A stretch of DNA of 64,000 nucleotides. It comes from Actinocorallia sp. API 0066 (GTDB lineage Bacteria > Actinomycetota > Actinomycetes > Streptosporangiales > Streptosporangiaceae). The notes beneath the pieces were generated by a model that was not told where the DNA came from, ran no database searches, and saw only the letters and a list, made by a program, of their open reading frames with translations. Positions 26,891-35,625 of the stretch are shown in pieces. The stretch covers positions 166,500 to 230,499 of the forward strand of contig NZ_JAJLQY010000012.1 in the NCBI RefSeq assembly GCF_020991275.1. The letters run 5' to 3'. Numbering within the stretch: position 1 is the first letter of the stretch; each line of letters starts with the position of its first letter. The translations under genes and the position numbers were made by a program.

Positions 26891-28822
26891 ATGCCTGTTG
26901 AGTCGGTGTTCGAGCGGCTCGAACCGCTGCTGCCGTCGGTGCAGAAGCCGATCCAGTACGTCGGCGGCGAACTGAACTCCACGGTCAAGGACTGGGACTC
27001 CGCCGAGGTCCGCTGGGCGCTGATGTACCCCGACGCCTACGAGGTCGGCCTGCCCAACCAGGGCGTCCAGATCCTCTACGAGGTGCTGAACGAGCGCGAG
27101 GGCGTCCTCGCCGAGCGCACCTACTCGGTGTGGTCCGACATGGAGGAGGTGATGCGGGAGCACAAGATCCCGCAGTTCACCGTGGACGGCCACCGGCCCG
27201 TCGGCGCCTTCGACATCCTGGGCGTCTCCTTCTCCACCGAACTCGGCTACACCAACCTCCTGACGGCGCTCGACCTCGCCGGGATGCCCCTGCTGGCGGT
27301 CGACCGCCGCGAGCACGACCCCATCGTGCTCGCAGGCGGACACGCGGCCTTCAACCCCGAACCCATCGCCGACTTCCTCGACGCCGCCGTCCTCGGCGAC
27401 GGCGAGGAGATCGCCCTGAAGATCACCGAGGTGATCCGGGAGTGGAAGCGCGAAGGCCGTCCCGAGGGACGTGACGGGCTACTGCACCGGCTCGCGGTCT
27501 CCGGCGGCGTCTACGTGCCCAAGTTCTACGACGTCAGCTACCTGCCCGACGGGAAGATCCAGCGGGTCGCGCCCAACCGGCACGGGGTGCCGTGGCAGAT
27601 CGTCAAGCACACGGTGATGGACCTCGACGCCTGGCCCTACCCGAAGAACCCCCTTGTGCCGCTCGCCGAGACCGTACACGAGCGGTTCTCCGTCGAGATC
27701 TTCCGCGGCTGCACCCGCGGCTGCCGCTTCTGCCAGGCCGGGATGATCACCCGTCCGGTGCGGGAGCGCTCGATCACCACCATCGGCGACATGGTCCAGC
27801 AGGGCCTCAAGGCGTCCGGCTTCAACGAGGTCGGCCTGCTGTCCCTCTCGTCGGCCGACCACAGCGAGATCGGCGAGGTCGCCAAGGGACTCGCCGACAG
27901 GTACGAGGGCAGCCAGACGTCACTGTCCCTGCCGTCCACCCGCGTCGACGCCTTCAACATCACCCTCGCCAACGAGTTCTCCCGCAACGGACGCCGCTCC
28001 GGCCTCACCTTCGCGCCCGAGGGCGGCTCCGAGCGGATGCGCAAGGTCATCAACAAGATGGTGTCGGAGGAAGACCTCATCCGCACCGTCACCACCGCGT
28101 ACGAGAACGGCTGGCGCCAGGTCAAGCTCTACTTCATGTGCGGCCTGCCCACCGAGGAGGACGAGGACGTCCTCGCGATCGCCGACATGGCGCGCCGCGT
28201 CATCCAGGCCGGGCGGGACGCCGCGGGCAGCCGCGACATCCGCTGCACCGTCTCCATCGGCGGGTTCGTGCCCAAACCGCACACCCCGTTCCAGTGGGCC
28301 GCCCAGGCCGACCACGAGACCGTCGACCGGCGGCTGCGCGCCCTGCGCGACACGCTCCGCCAGGACAAGCAGTACGGCCGCGCCATCGGCCTGCGCTACC
28401 ACGACGGCAAGCCCTCGATCGTCGAAGGGCTGCTGTCGCGCGGCGACAGGCGCGTCGGCGCGGTGATCCGCGCGGTCTGGGAGGACGGCGGCCGGTTCGA
28501 CGGCTGGTCCGAGCACTTCTCCTACGACCGGTGGATCAGCAAGGCCGCCGAGGTCTTCGACGGCCAGCCCGTCGACCTCGACTGGTACACCACCCGCGAA
28601 CGCGAAGAGGTCGAGGTCCTGCCCTGGGACCACCTGGACGCCGGACTCGACCGCGAATGGCTCTGGCAGGACTGGCGCGACGCCCTCGACGACGGCGCCG
28701 AGGTCGAGGACTGCCGCTGGACGCCGTGCTACGACTGCGGCGTCTGCCCGTCCATGGGCACCGAGATCCAGATCGGCCCGACCGGCCGGACCCTGCTGCC
28801 GCTCAGCGTCGTCAAGGGCTGA
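26891..28822 (+). CDS. TIGR03960-family radical SAM protein
   Basis: 643 aa from the ATG at 26891, with GGAAGG 6 nt upstream; an in-frame ATG at 26858 lacks a ribosome site. An N-terminal B12-binding-like domain (about 50-190, GLPNQGVQILYEVLNE, LGVSFSTELGYTNLL, LAGGHAAFNPEPIADF) precedes the radical SAM core with Cys274, Cys278 and Cys281 in CTRGCRFCQAG. FAPEGGSERMRKVINK and a C-terminal Cys cluster CRWTPCYDCGVCPSMG (near 615) follow. The family is always paired with the next gene (TIGR03936 type) and usually sits before rne, hinting at RNA modification, but the reaction is not established. Confidence 0.9.
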   Translation: MPVESVFERLEPLLPSVQKPIQYVGGELNSTVKDWDSAEVRWALMYPDAYEVGLPNQGVQILYEVLNEREGVLAERTYSVWSDMEEVMREHKIPQFTVDGHRPVGAFDILGVSFSTELGYTNLLTALDLAGMPLLAVDRREHDPIVLAGGHAAFNPEPIADFLDAAVLGDGEEIALKITEVIREWKREGRPEGRDGLLHRLAVSGGVYVPKFYDVSYLPDGKIQRVAPNRHGVPWQIVKHTVMDLDAWPYPKNPLVPLAETVHERFSVEIFRGCTRGCRFCQAGMITRPVRERSITTIGDMVQQGLKASGFNEVGLLSLSSADHSEIGEVAKGLADRYEGSQTSLSLPSTRVDAFNITLANEFSRNGRRSGLTFAPEGGSERMRKVINKMVSEEDLIRTVTTAYENGWRQVKLYFMCGLPTEEDEDVLAIADMARRVIQAGRDAAGSRDIRCTVSIGGFVPKPHTPFQWAAQADHETVDRRLRALRDTLRQDKQYGRAIGLRYHDGKPSIVEGLLSRGDRRVGAVIRAVWEDGGRFDGWSEHFSYDRWISKAAEVFDGQPVDLDWYTTREREEVEVLPWDHLDAGLDREWLWQDWRDALDDGAEVEDCRWTPCYDCGVCPSMGTEIQIGPTGRTLLPLSVVKG

Positions 28823-29115
28823 CCGGCGCAGAACCCTTGTCCCGTGGGGCCTCCGGTGATCCCGGGGTCGCCGGGGCGGCGGGGAAGACCTGAGATCCCT
28901 GTGGGAAACGGTTGAGATCCCCGTCACGGGGGAACAGCACGGGTGAACCCCGTTCGGGGCAAGCACTGGCCGAAGGCGTGCCGCGCGCACCGTACCCTAG
29001 GGTTCAGACACTCGTGTATGACGGTGGTCGCATCGAGGGCTCCCAGCAGCGGAGAACGTCGAGGCACCCGGCCGCCGAAGACCGTGCTAGTAGGAAGGAC
29101 AGAGCACTGGCCCCC

Positions 29116-29880
29116 ATGCCGGACGGTCCAGCACCGGCCCCGGTGATCCAGAAGCTGCGGGTCCGCTATGCCAAGCGTGGCCGCCTCAGGTTCACCAGCC
29201 ACCGCGACATCTCCCGGGCCGTGGAACGCGCAGTGAGGCGCGCCGGGATCCCTGTCGCGTTCAGTGCCGGATTCACTCCGCACCCGAAGATCTCTTACGC
29301 GGGAGCGGCGGCGACGGGAACGGCCAGCGAGGCGGAGTATCTTGAGATCGGGCTCACCGAGAACCGCGACCCTGCGCGGATCAGAGCCGACCTCGACGCT
29401 GCGCTGCCCGGCGGACTCGACGTCGTGGACGTCGTGCCGGCGCGGGCGGGAACGGCCCTGGCCGACCGCCTGGAGGGCTCCGAGTGGCTGGTGCGGCTCG
29501 ACGGGATCTCCGTCGGGGCCGCGGCATCGGCCGTCTCGGCGTTCCTCGGCGCCGAAGTGATCGAGGTGGAACGTCTCACCAAGAAGGGACGGCGCCGGTT
29601 CGACGCGCGCGGCGCGGTAGCCGCGCTGGCGGTCGAGCCGTCGGATGCCGGCCCCGCGGTGCTCCGCATGGTCGTACGGCACCAGACACCCGCCGTACGC
29701 CCCGACGACGTCCTCACCGCGCTCCGCGAGGTGGCCGACCTGGCGCCGCCGTCACCGCCCCTGGTGACCAGGCTGGCGCAGGGGCCCCTCACGGAGGACG
29801 GAGGCATCGGCGACCCGCTCGCCGCCGACCGCGACGCGGTGGTGGCTGCGGCGGCCGAGCCGGACGCCGTCCGCGCCTGA
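29116..29880 (+). CDS. TIGR03936-family (DUF2344) partner of the radical SAM protein
   Basis: 254 aa from the ATG at 29116. Opening KLRVRYAKRGRLRFTSHRDISRAVERA and then FSAGFTPHPKISYAGA are diagnostic of DUF2344. The only good ribosome site, GGAAGG (29093-29098), is 17 nt before this ATG but 8 nt before an in-frame CTG at 29107, so the true start may be that CTG, adding three residues. The middle is a ferredoxin-like fold; the C-terminus is less conserved. It follows TIGR03960 and precedes rne, a conserved order. In some phyla the two are fused, which supports a shared function. Confidence 0.85.
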   Translation: MPDGPAPAPVIQKLRVRYAKRGRLRFTSHRDISRAVERAVRRAGIPVAFSAGFTPHPKISYAGAAATGTASEAEYLEIGLTENRDPARIRADLDAALPGGLDVVDVVPARAGTALADRLEGSEWLVRLDGISVGAAASAVSAFLGAEVIEVERLTKKGRRRFDARGAVAALAVEPSDAGPAVLRMVVRHQTPAVRPDDVLTALREVADLAPPSPPLVTRLAQGPLTEDGGIGDPLAADRDAVVAAAAEPDAVRA

Positions 29881-30089
29881 CCTCGCGGCCCCGCCCCCGG
29901 GCGGCGGCCTCCAGGGCAGGGTCGGGCGCACCCCGCGAGTCGACCAGGCTCGCTGAACAGACTTCGTCGCGGCCGCGCCGCGACGCCGACAGAACGGAGA
30001 GCTCCTGTGCGGCGCACCCTGAGCCTCGCCTGCGGCCCCGCCGCCGGCGCCCTCGGTGCTGCCCGGGAGCCTGACGGGAGACTGCCCGA

Positions 30090-33000
30090 ATGCTCGACAA
30101 CGACAACGAACCGATCGCCGATGTGACGGAAGCGGAGAACGCCGCGGCGGTCCGCCGGAGGGCGGCGCGCCCCGCGGGCCCGCCGCCCGAGGACGAGGGC
30201 CCCGCCGCGATCACCGCCGCCACCCGGCCCGCGGTCACCGCAGCCCCGGCCCAGGCCGCCCTCACCGCACCCGCCCCCACCACCCCCACCCCACAACCCG
30301 AGGACACCACCACCACCAAGCCCGAACCCGCCGAAGCCGCCGAGGCTGAAACGCCCGCTGACGCCGCCGTGACGCCCCGGCCCGCCGGAGCACCCAAGGC
30401 CGCGCCCACGGCCGCCGACGCGTCGGCCGAGGCCGCCGAAGAACCGGAGGTCGAACCGGCCGGTGACGCTGAGGTGGCGCCTGTGCCCGCCGAAGCGCCT
30501 GAGGCTGTGACGGCCGATGACGCCGCCGCGCTGGCCGAGGCCGCCGAAGCGCCCGACGCCGCGCCGTCCGCTGCGGCCGCCACTACGGCTGAGTCCGCCG
30601 AAGAGCCCGAGGTCGGGACGGCGGCTGACGCCGCTGCGCCGCCCGAGCCCGCCGAGGAGTCCGAGGTCGAGGCGGCGGCTGACACGGCTGTGACGCCCGA
30701 GTCTGCCGGGGCGCCTGAGGCCGCGCCGTCCGCTGACGTTGTCGCGTCGGCTGAGTCCGCCGAGGAGCCCGAGGTCGAAGCGGCTGCTGACGCCGCCGCG
30801 CCGTCCGAACCTGCCGGAGCGCCTGAGGCTGTGCGGTCCGCTGACGCTGCTGTGACGCCCGAGTCTGCCGGAGTGCCTGAGGCTGCGCCGTCCGCTGAGG
30901 CTGCCGCACCGTCCGAGTCTGCCGGGGCGTCTGAGGCTGCGCCGTCCGCTGGCGTTGTCGCGTCGGCTGAGGTCGCCGAGGAGTCTGAGGTCGAGGCGGC
31001 GGCTGACGCTGCTGTGCTGCCCGAGTCTGCCGGGGTGCCTGAGGCTGTGCCGTTCGCTGAGGACGGCGCGCCGTCCGAGCTCGTCGGAGTGTCTGAGGCT
31101 GCTGAGGAGTCTGAGGTCGAAGCGGCTGCTGACGCTGGCGCGCTGGCTGCTGCGGCTGAGGGTGTCGGAGATTCTGAGGTTGGGGCGGTGGCTGAGGTCG
31201 CCGTGTCGGCTGAGGGTGCCGGGGGGGCGGCGGATGAGGGGGGGACGGCCGGGGCCGGTGGGTCTGGTGAGGTTGTCCCGGGTGAGGAGACTTCTGGGGT
31301 GGGGGTTGTGGATACTACGGAGAGTGCTGGCGGGGCTGTGAAGGGGAAGGGGCGGGTGGCTCGGGCCGCTCGGCCCGCCGGGCCGCCGCCGGAGGTCGAG
31401 GAGGAGCCCGCGCCCACGGTGGTGACCGTGGCGGCCAAGGACGTGGCCGCTGAGCGGCCGGTGGAGGCTCCCGCCGAGGAGGAGGCGCCCAAGGCTCGGC
31501 GGGCGGTGCGTGAGCGCCGTGCCGCTCGGCCTGCGGGGCCGCCGCCGGAGGCAGCGGAGGAGCCCGCGGTGATCACGGTGCCGGAGCCCGTCGTACAGGC
31601 GCCCGTCGCCGAGGCGCCGGTGGCGGAGGCCGAGGAGGAGGCGCCCCGGGCGCCGCGGGTGTCGACGGCGCGGGGGACGCGCCGGGCCGCCCGGCCCGCC
31701 GGGCCGCCGCCGGAGCCCGCCGACATCGACGCCGAGGAGGCCGCCGAGATCGGCCCCGACACCGAGCTCGCCGAACCCACCGAGGACCTGCCCGAGGTCT
31801 CGGGCGAGGCCGCCGCCGTCCTGGAGTCCGCCGTGACCACGCCGGAACCCAAGACCCCGGCCAAGCGCACCCGCACGAGGCGCCGCACCGCCGAACCCGC
31901 CGCCTCCGCCGAACCGGAAGAGGCCGAGGCCGGTGCGCCCGCCGAGACCCTTGCCGCCGGAGCGCCCGCCGAGCCCGGCAGGGCCGGTGTGCCCGCCGGG
32001 ACCCGTGCCGCTGGCGAGGCCGGTGCGCCCGCTGAGTCCGGCAGGACCGGTGCGCCCACCGGGGCTGCCGCCGAGCGCGGCAAGGCCGGAGCTCCCGCCG
32101 GTGCTGCCGCCGAGTCCGGCGAGGCGGGTGCGTCCGCCGGAGCGGGCGCGGCTGATGGGGCCGCTGGGATCGACGAGACCGGGGCGTCCACAGGAGCCCG
32201 TGGTGTCGGTGTGTCTACTGCGGCCGGTGTGGCTGGTGGGGCCGGGGATGAGGGGGAGGAGCCGCGGAAGCGGACTCGGCGGCGGCAGCGGGGGGCGGAG
32301 GAGCCGGCGGTGCCGCTGGTGGCCGACCCGTTCTCGGTGACGCGGCCGTTCGCCACGCCGTTCACGCCGCCCGTGCGGCCCGCCGAGCCGGAGGCCGCGA
32401 CGCCGCCGGACGTTGTGTTCCAGCCGCCCATGGTGGTGTTCCAGCCGCCGAGCGTCGTCGAGCGCCGCGCCGAGGCGCAGGGCGCGCCGGAGCCCGAGCC
32501 GGAGGCGGAGCTGGAGCTGGAGCAGGAGGAGGAGCACGCCGAGGAGGAGGCCGTCGAGGCCGAGCACGAGGCGGAGGAGTCCGAGGACACCGAGCGCCCC
32601 ACCCGGCGTCGGCGCCGACGGGGAGGCAGGGGCCGGGGCCGCGCCCGCGACGAGTCCGCCGAGGACGAGGGCGCCGAGGGCGACGAGGCCGACCACGCGC
32701 CCGAGGAGGCGCGGGCCGAGGCCGAAGAGCAGGACCACGAGGACGAGGACGACGGCGAGCACGCCGACGGCGACGAGGAGCAGACTGTCTCCTCCAGCCG
32801 CAGGCGCCGCCGTCGCCGCCGCCGCTCCGGCGGTGACGAGGACGAGCCGCAGCCCGACGACCCGCCGAACACCGTGGTCCGGGTGCGCGCCCCGCGCGTC
32901 GCCAAGATCGAGGACGAGGTCCAGGCCGTGCGCGGCTCGACCCGTCTGGAGGCCAAGAAGCAGCGCCGCCGGGAGGGCCGCGAGCACGGCCGCCGCCGTC

Positions 33001-34703
33001 CGCCGATCATCACCGAGTCGGAGTTCCTGGCCCGCCGCGAGTCGGTGGAGCGGGTCATGGTGGTGCGCCAGCAGGGCGAGCGCACCCAGATCGGCGTGCT
33101 GGAGGACGGTGTCCTCGTCGAGCACTACGTGGACCGGGCGAGCCACCAGTCCTACGTCGGCAACGTGTACCTGGGCAAGGTCCAGAACGTGCTTCCGTCG
33201 ATGGAGGCGGCGTTCGTGGACATCGGCAAGGGCCGCAACGCCGTCCTGTACGCGGGCGAGGTCAACTGGGACGTCGCGGGCCTCGTCGGGCAGCCGCGCC
33301 GGATCGAGTCGGCGCTGAAGTCCGGCCAGGCGGTGCTGGTGCAGGTCACCAAGGACCCGCTGGGCCACAAGGGCGCGCGCCTCACCAGCCAGATCTCGCT
33401 GCCGGGCCGGTACCTCGTGTACGTCCCGGACGGCTCCATGACGGGCATCAGCCGCAAGCTCCCGGACAAGGAGCGGACCCGGCTCAAGTCGATCCTGCGC
33501 AAGATCATGCCGGAGAACGCCGGGGTGATCGTCAGGACGGCGGCCGAGGGCGCCTCGGAGGAGGAGCTCACCAACGACATCACACGCCTGTCGCAGCAGT
33601 GGGAGCGGATCCAGAAGCAGGTGAAGACCGCTTCGGCGCCGTCGCTGCTGCACGGCGAGCCGGACCTGACGATCCGTGTCATCCGCGACATCTTCAACGA
33701 GGACTTCGTGAAGCTCGTCGTTGCGGGCGACGGTGTGTGGGACCAGGTCCAGGACTACGTGGACGGCGTCGCCCCGCACCTGGCCGACCGCACCGAGCGG
33801 TGGGAGGGTTCCGGCGACGCGTTCGCGCACTACCGGATCGACGAGCAGCTCGCCAAGGCGCTGGAGCGCAAGGTGTGGCTGCCCTCGGGCGGCTCCCTGG
33901 TGATCGACCGGACCGAGGCGATGACGGTCGTCGACGTCAACACCGGGAAGTTCACCGGCCAGGGCGGCAACCTGGAGGAGACCGTCACCCGGAACAACCT
34001 GGAGGCGGCCGAGGAGATCGTCCGTCAGCTCCGGCTGCGTGACCTCGGTGGCATCATCGTCATCGACTTCATCGACATGGTCCTGGAGTCCAACCGGGAT
34101 CTGGTGCTGCGCCGGCTGCTGGAGTGCCTGGCCAGGGACAGGACGAAGCACCAGGTCGCGGAGGTGACCAGCCTGGGCCTGGTCCAGATGACGCGCAAGC
34201 GGGTCGGCAGCGGCCTGCTGGAGGCGTTCTCCGAGGTCTGTGAGTGCTGCAACGGGCGCGGCATCCACGTCCAGCTGACCCCGGTGGACGACAGCAGGGG
34301 CGGCGGCGAGAACGGCGGCGGCCGCAAGCGCAAGCGCAAGGGCGAGATCGAGCGGGTCGTCGAGGCGAAGATCGCCAGGCAGGACACCGACTCCGGCAGG
34401 CAGGCGGAGCCCGAGCCCGCGCCGGAGCCGCCCGCGGCCGAGCCGGAGCCGAAGGCCAAGGCGCGCACCAGGACGCGCAAGACGCGTCCGGCGGGCCCGC
34501 CGCCGGAGGACGACGACATCGGCACCGTCGCGGTGACGCTGGACAGCGGCGAGACCGTCAAGGTCGAGGCGGTGGTGCGCGGCGCCGATCCGGACGCGGA
34601 GCAGGACGGGACGGGTGAGGAGTCCGCGCCCAAGCGGCGCAGGACCCGCAGGCCGACCCGCGCGGAGAAGATCGAAGCCGCGAAGACGTCGGACACCGAG
34701 TAG
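30090..34703 (+). CDS. rne: RNase E/G family ribonuclease with giant disordered N-terminal region
   Basis: Endoribonuclease for rRNA/tRNA maturation and mRNA decay, 1537 aa. The ATG at 30090 has GGGAG 9 nt upstream. The catalytic core begins only near residue 985: S1 domain (ERTQIGVLEDGVLVEHYVD, YVGNVYLGKV), 5'-sensor region, then metal-binding Asp1282 (TVVDVNTGKFTG) and Asp1326 (IIVIDFIDM), and the Zn-link type Cys cluster CECCNGRG. Residues 1-980 are Ala/Glu/Pro-rich and disordered, with degenerate repeats (about 175-360) and Arg-rich blocks. A motif ARPAGPPPE occurs at 26-34, 427-435, 479-487 and 534-542, and as TRPAGPPPE at 1465-1473. These tails probably scaffold a degradosome. The huge open frame on the other strand is a composition artefact. 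Confidence 0.95.
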   Translation: MLDNDNEPIADVTEAENAAAVRRRAARPAGPPPEDEGPAAITAATRPAVTAAPAQAALTAPAPTTPTPQPEDTTTTKPEPAEAAEAETPADAAVTPRPAGAPKAAPTAADASAEAAEEPEVEPAGDAEVAPVPAEAPEAVTADDAAALAEAAEAPDAAPSAAAATTAESAEEPEVGTAADAAAPPEPAEESEVEAAADTAVTPESAGAPEAAPSADVVASAESAEEPEVEAAADAAAPSEPAGAPEAVRSADAAVTPESAGVPEAAPSAEAAAPSESAGASEAAPSAGVVASAEVAEESEVEAAADAAVLPESAGVPEAVPFAEDGAPSELVGVSEAAEESEVEAAADAGALAAAAEGVGDSEVGAVAEVAVSAEGAGGAADEGGTAGAGGSGEVVPGEETSGVGVVDTTESAGGAVKGKGRVARAARPAGPPPEVEEEPAPTVVTVAAKDVAAERPVEAPAEEEAPKARRAVRERRAARPAGPPPEAAEEPAVITVPEPVVQAPVAEAPVAEAEEEAPRAPRVSTARGTRRAARPAGPPPEPADIDAEEAAEIGPDTELAEPTEDLPEVSGEAAAVLESAVTTPEPKTPAKRTRTRRRTAEPAASAEPEEAEAGAPAETLAAGAPAEPGRAGVPAGTRAAGEAGAPAESGRTGAPTGAAAERGKAGAPAGAAAESGEAGASAGAGAADGAAGIDETGASTGARGVGVSTAAGVAGGAGDEGEEPRKRTRRRQRGAEEPAVPLVADPFSVTRPFATPFTPPVRPAEPEAATPPDVVFQPPMVVFQPPSVVERRAEAQGAPEPEPEAELELEQEEEHAEEEAVEAEHEAEESEDTERPTRRRRRRGGRGRGRARDESAEDEGAEGDEADHAPEEARAEAEEQDHEDEDDGEHADGDEEQTVSSSRRRRRRRRRSGGDEDEPQPDDPPNTVVRVRAPRVAKIEDEVQAVRGSTRLEAKKQRRREGREHGRRRPPIITESEFLARRESVERVMVVRQQGERTQIGVLEDGVLVEHYVDRASHQSYVGNVYLGKVQNVLPSMEAAFVDIGKGRNAVLYAGEVNWDVAGLVGQPRRIESALKSGQAVLVQVTKDPLGHKGARLTSQISLPGRYLVYVPDGSMTGISRKLPDKERTRLKSILRKIMPENAGVIVRTAAEGASEEELTNDITRLSQQWERIQKQVKTASAPSLLHGEPDLTIRVIRDIFNEDFVKLVVAGDGVWDQVQDYVDGVAPHLADRTERWEGSGDAFAHYRIDEQLAKALERKVWLPSGGSLVIDRTEAMTVVDVNTGKFTGQGGNLEETVTRNNLEAAEEIVRQLRLRDLGGIIVIDFIDMVLESNRDLVLRRLLECLARDRTKHQVAEVTSLGLVQMTRKRVGSGLLEAFSEVCECCNGRGIHVQLTPVDDSRGGGENGGGRKRKRKGEIERVVEAKIARQDTDSGRQAEPEPAPEPPAAEPEPKAKARTRTRKTRPAGPPPEDDDIGTVAVTLDSGETVKVEAVVRGADPDAEQDGTGEESAPKRRRTRRPTRAEKIEAAKTSDTE
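30600..31160 (+). repeat. Degenerate internal repeats in the N-terminal half of rne
   Basis: About ten imperfect units of roughly 17-18 codons of the type PESAGxPEAxPSADxxA, alternating with SAEEPEVEAAADAA. Third positions here use T far more than elsewhere in the window (GCT, TCT, GTC/GTT), and a G-run-rich stretch follows to about 31,345. It looks like a recently expanded low-complexity tract. Confidence 0.75.
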
Positions 34704-34714
34704 GCGAGCGCCGT

Positions 34715-34750
34715 CCCCGCACCGCACGATTCGCGTTGCGGTGCGGGGTT
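34715..34750 (+). terminator. Terminator after rne
   Basis: A perfect 12-bp stem (CCCCGCACCGCA at 34715-34726 with TGCGGTGCGGGG at 34737-34748), a 10-nt loop, then TT. The remaining 193 bp before rplU carry a possible -10 TAGTCT (34755-34760) and no gene. Confidence 0.8.
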
Positions 34751-34943
34751 CGGTTAGTCTTGTCGACGGACGTGTTCCAGCGCGTCCCCACGCGCCCGCA
34801 TCTGTTGCGGCGCGGTGCCTCATCCCGAGGCGAGCAGAGAGCGCCGGAGCGGGTGGGATCCCGGATCCGGTGTGCCGTCATCGCGTCAGTGGTGACAGGC
34901 CCTCACGCAGGGGCTCTGGAAGAAACAAGCGAAAGGTACCGCT

Positions 34944-35255
34944 GTGTACGCGATCGTCCGCACGGGCGCGCGTCAGGAGAAGGTCGTCAACGGCGACATC
35001 CTGGACGTGGACAAGCTGACCGCCGAGGTCGGCGCCACCGTGACGTTCCCCGTCGTGCTGGTCGTGGACGGCGACAACGTCGTCTCCACCGCCGCCGAGC
35101 TGGCCAGGTACGAGGTCACCGCCGAGGTTCTCGGCGCGGTCAAGGGCCCCAAGATCAACATCATGCACTACCGGAACAAGACCGGGTACAAGCGGCGTCA
35201 GGGTCACCGCCAGCCGTACACCCAGGTCAAGATCACCGGCATCTCGGCCAAGTAA
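34944..35255 (+). CDS. rplU: 50S ribosomal protein L21
   Basis: 103 aa from a GTG at 34944 with GAAAGG 7 nt upstream. Family blocks: [28 protein letters not shown] strand, and the basic C-terminal RNA-binding patch [22 protein letters not shown]. It binds 23S rRNA in the large subunit. rpmA follows 13 bp later in the usual L21-L27 pair. Confidence 0.98.
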   Translation: MYAIVRTGARQEKVVNGDILDVDKLTAEVGATVTFPVVLVVDGDNVVSTAAELARYEVTAEVLGAVKGPKINIMHYRNKTGYKRRQGHRQPYTQVKITGISAK

Positions 35256-35268
35256 GGAGTCCGGAGAA

Positions 35269-35526
35269 ATGGCACACAAGAAGGGCGCGTCGTCCAGCCG
35301 TAACGGCCGCGACTCCAACGCCAAGCGCCTTGGCGTCAAGCGCTACGGCGGCCAGAAGGTGAGCGCGGGCGAGATCATCATCCGTCAGCGCGGCACCCAC
35401 CACCACCCGGGCCTGAACGTCGGCATCGGCCGTGACGACACGCTGTTCGCGCTCGTCGCGGGCACCGTCGAGTTCGGTCGCTACCGCGGCCGCCGTGCCG
35501 TGAGCATCGTCCCGGCCGCGGAGTAG
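35269..35526 (+). CDS. rpmA: 50S ribosomal protein L27
   Basis: 85 aa, ATG at 35269 with AAGGAG 9 nt upstream. [23 protein letters not shown] is the characteristic N-terminus that reaches the peptidyl-transferase centre. There is no cleavable N-terminal extension of the Firmicutes kind. [23 protein letters not shown] follows. It ends in a strong terminator, so L21-L27 are a two-gene unit. Confidence 0.98.
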   Translation: MAHKKGASSSRNGRDSNAKRLGVKRYGGQKVSAGEIIIRQRGTHHHPGLNVGIGRDDTLFALVAGTVEFGRYRGRRAVSIVPAAE

Positions 35527-35550
35527 ATCCGCACGGGCACAGCGTTGTAC

Positions 35551-35586
35551 CAAGGGCGGACCTGAGTGGGTCCGCCCTTGTCTTTT
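35551..35586 (+). terminator. Terminator between rpmA and obgE
   Basis: A perfect 12-bp stem (CAAGGGCGGACC at 35551-35562 with GGTCCGCCCTTG at 35569-35580), a 6-nt loop and the T-rich tail TCTTTT. This is a textbook intrinsic terminator. Confidence 0.9.
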
Positions 35587-35625
35587 GCCGGGGAAGCCCC
35601 GGCGCCCCAATCGAAAGGGACCCTC

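Noticed and set aside
29295..34823. 1842-codon open frame opposite rne
   Set aside because: Mirror of a low-complexity GC-rich gene; Arg/Ser/Gly-rich product without motifs or a ribosome site.
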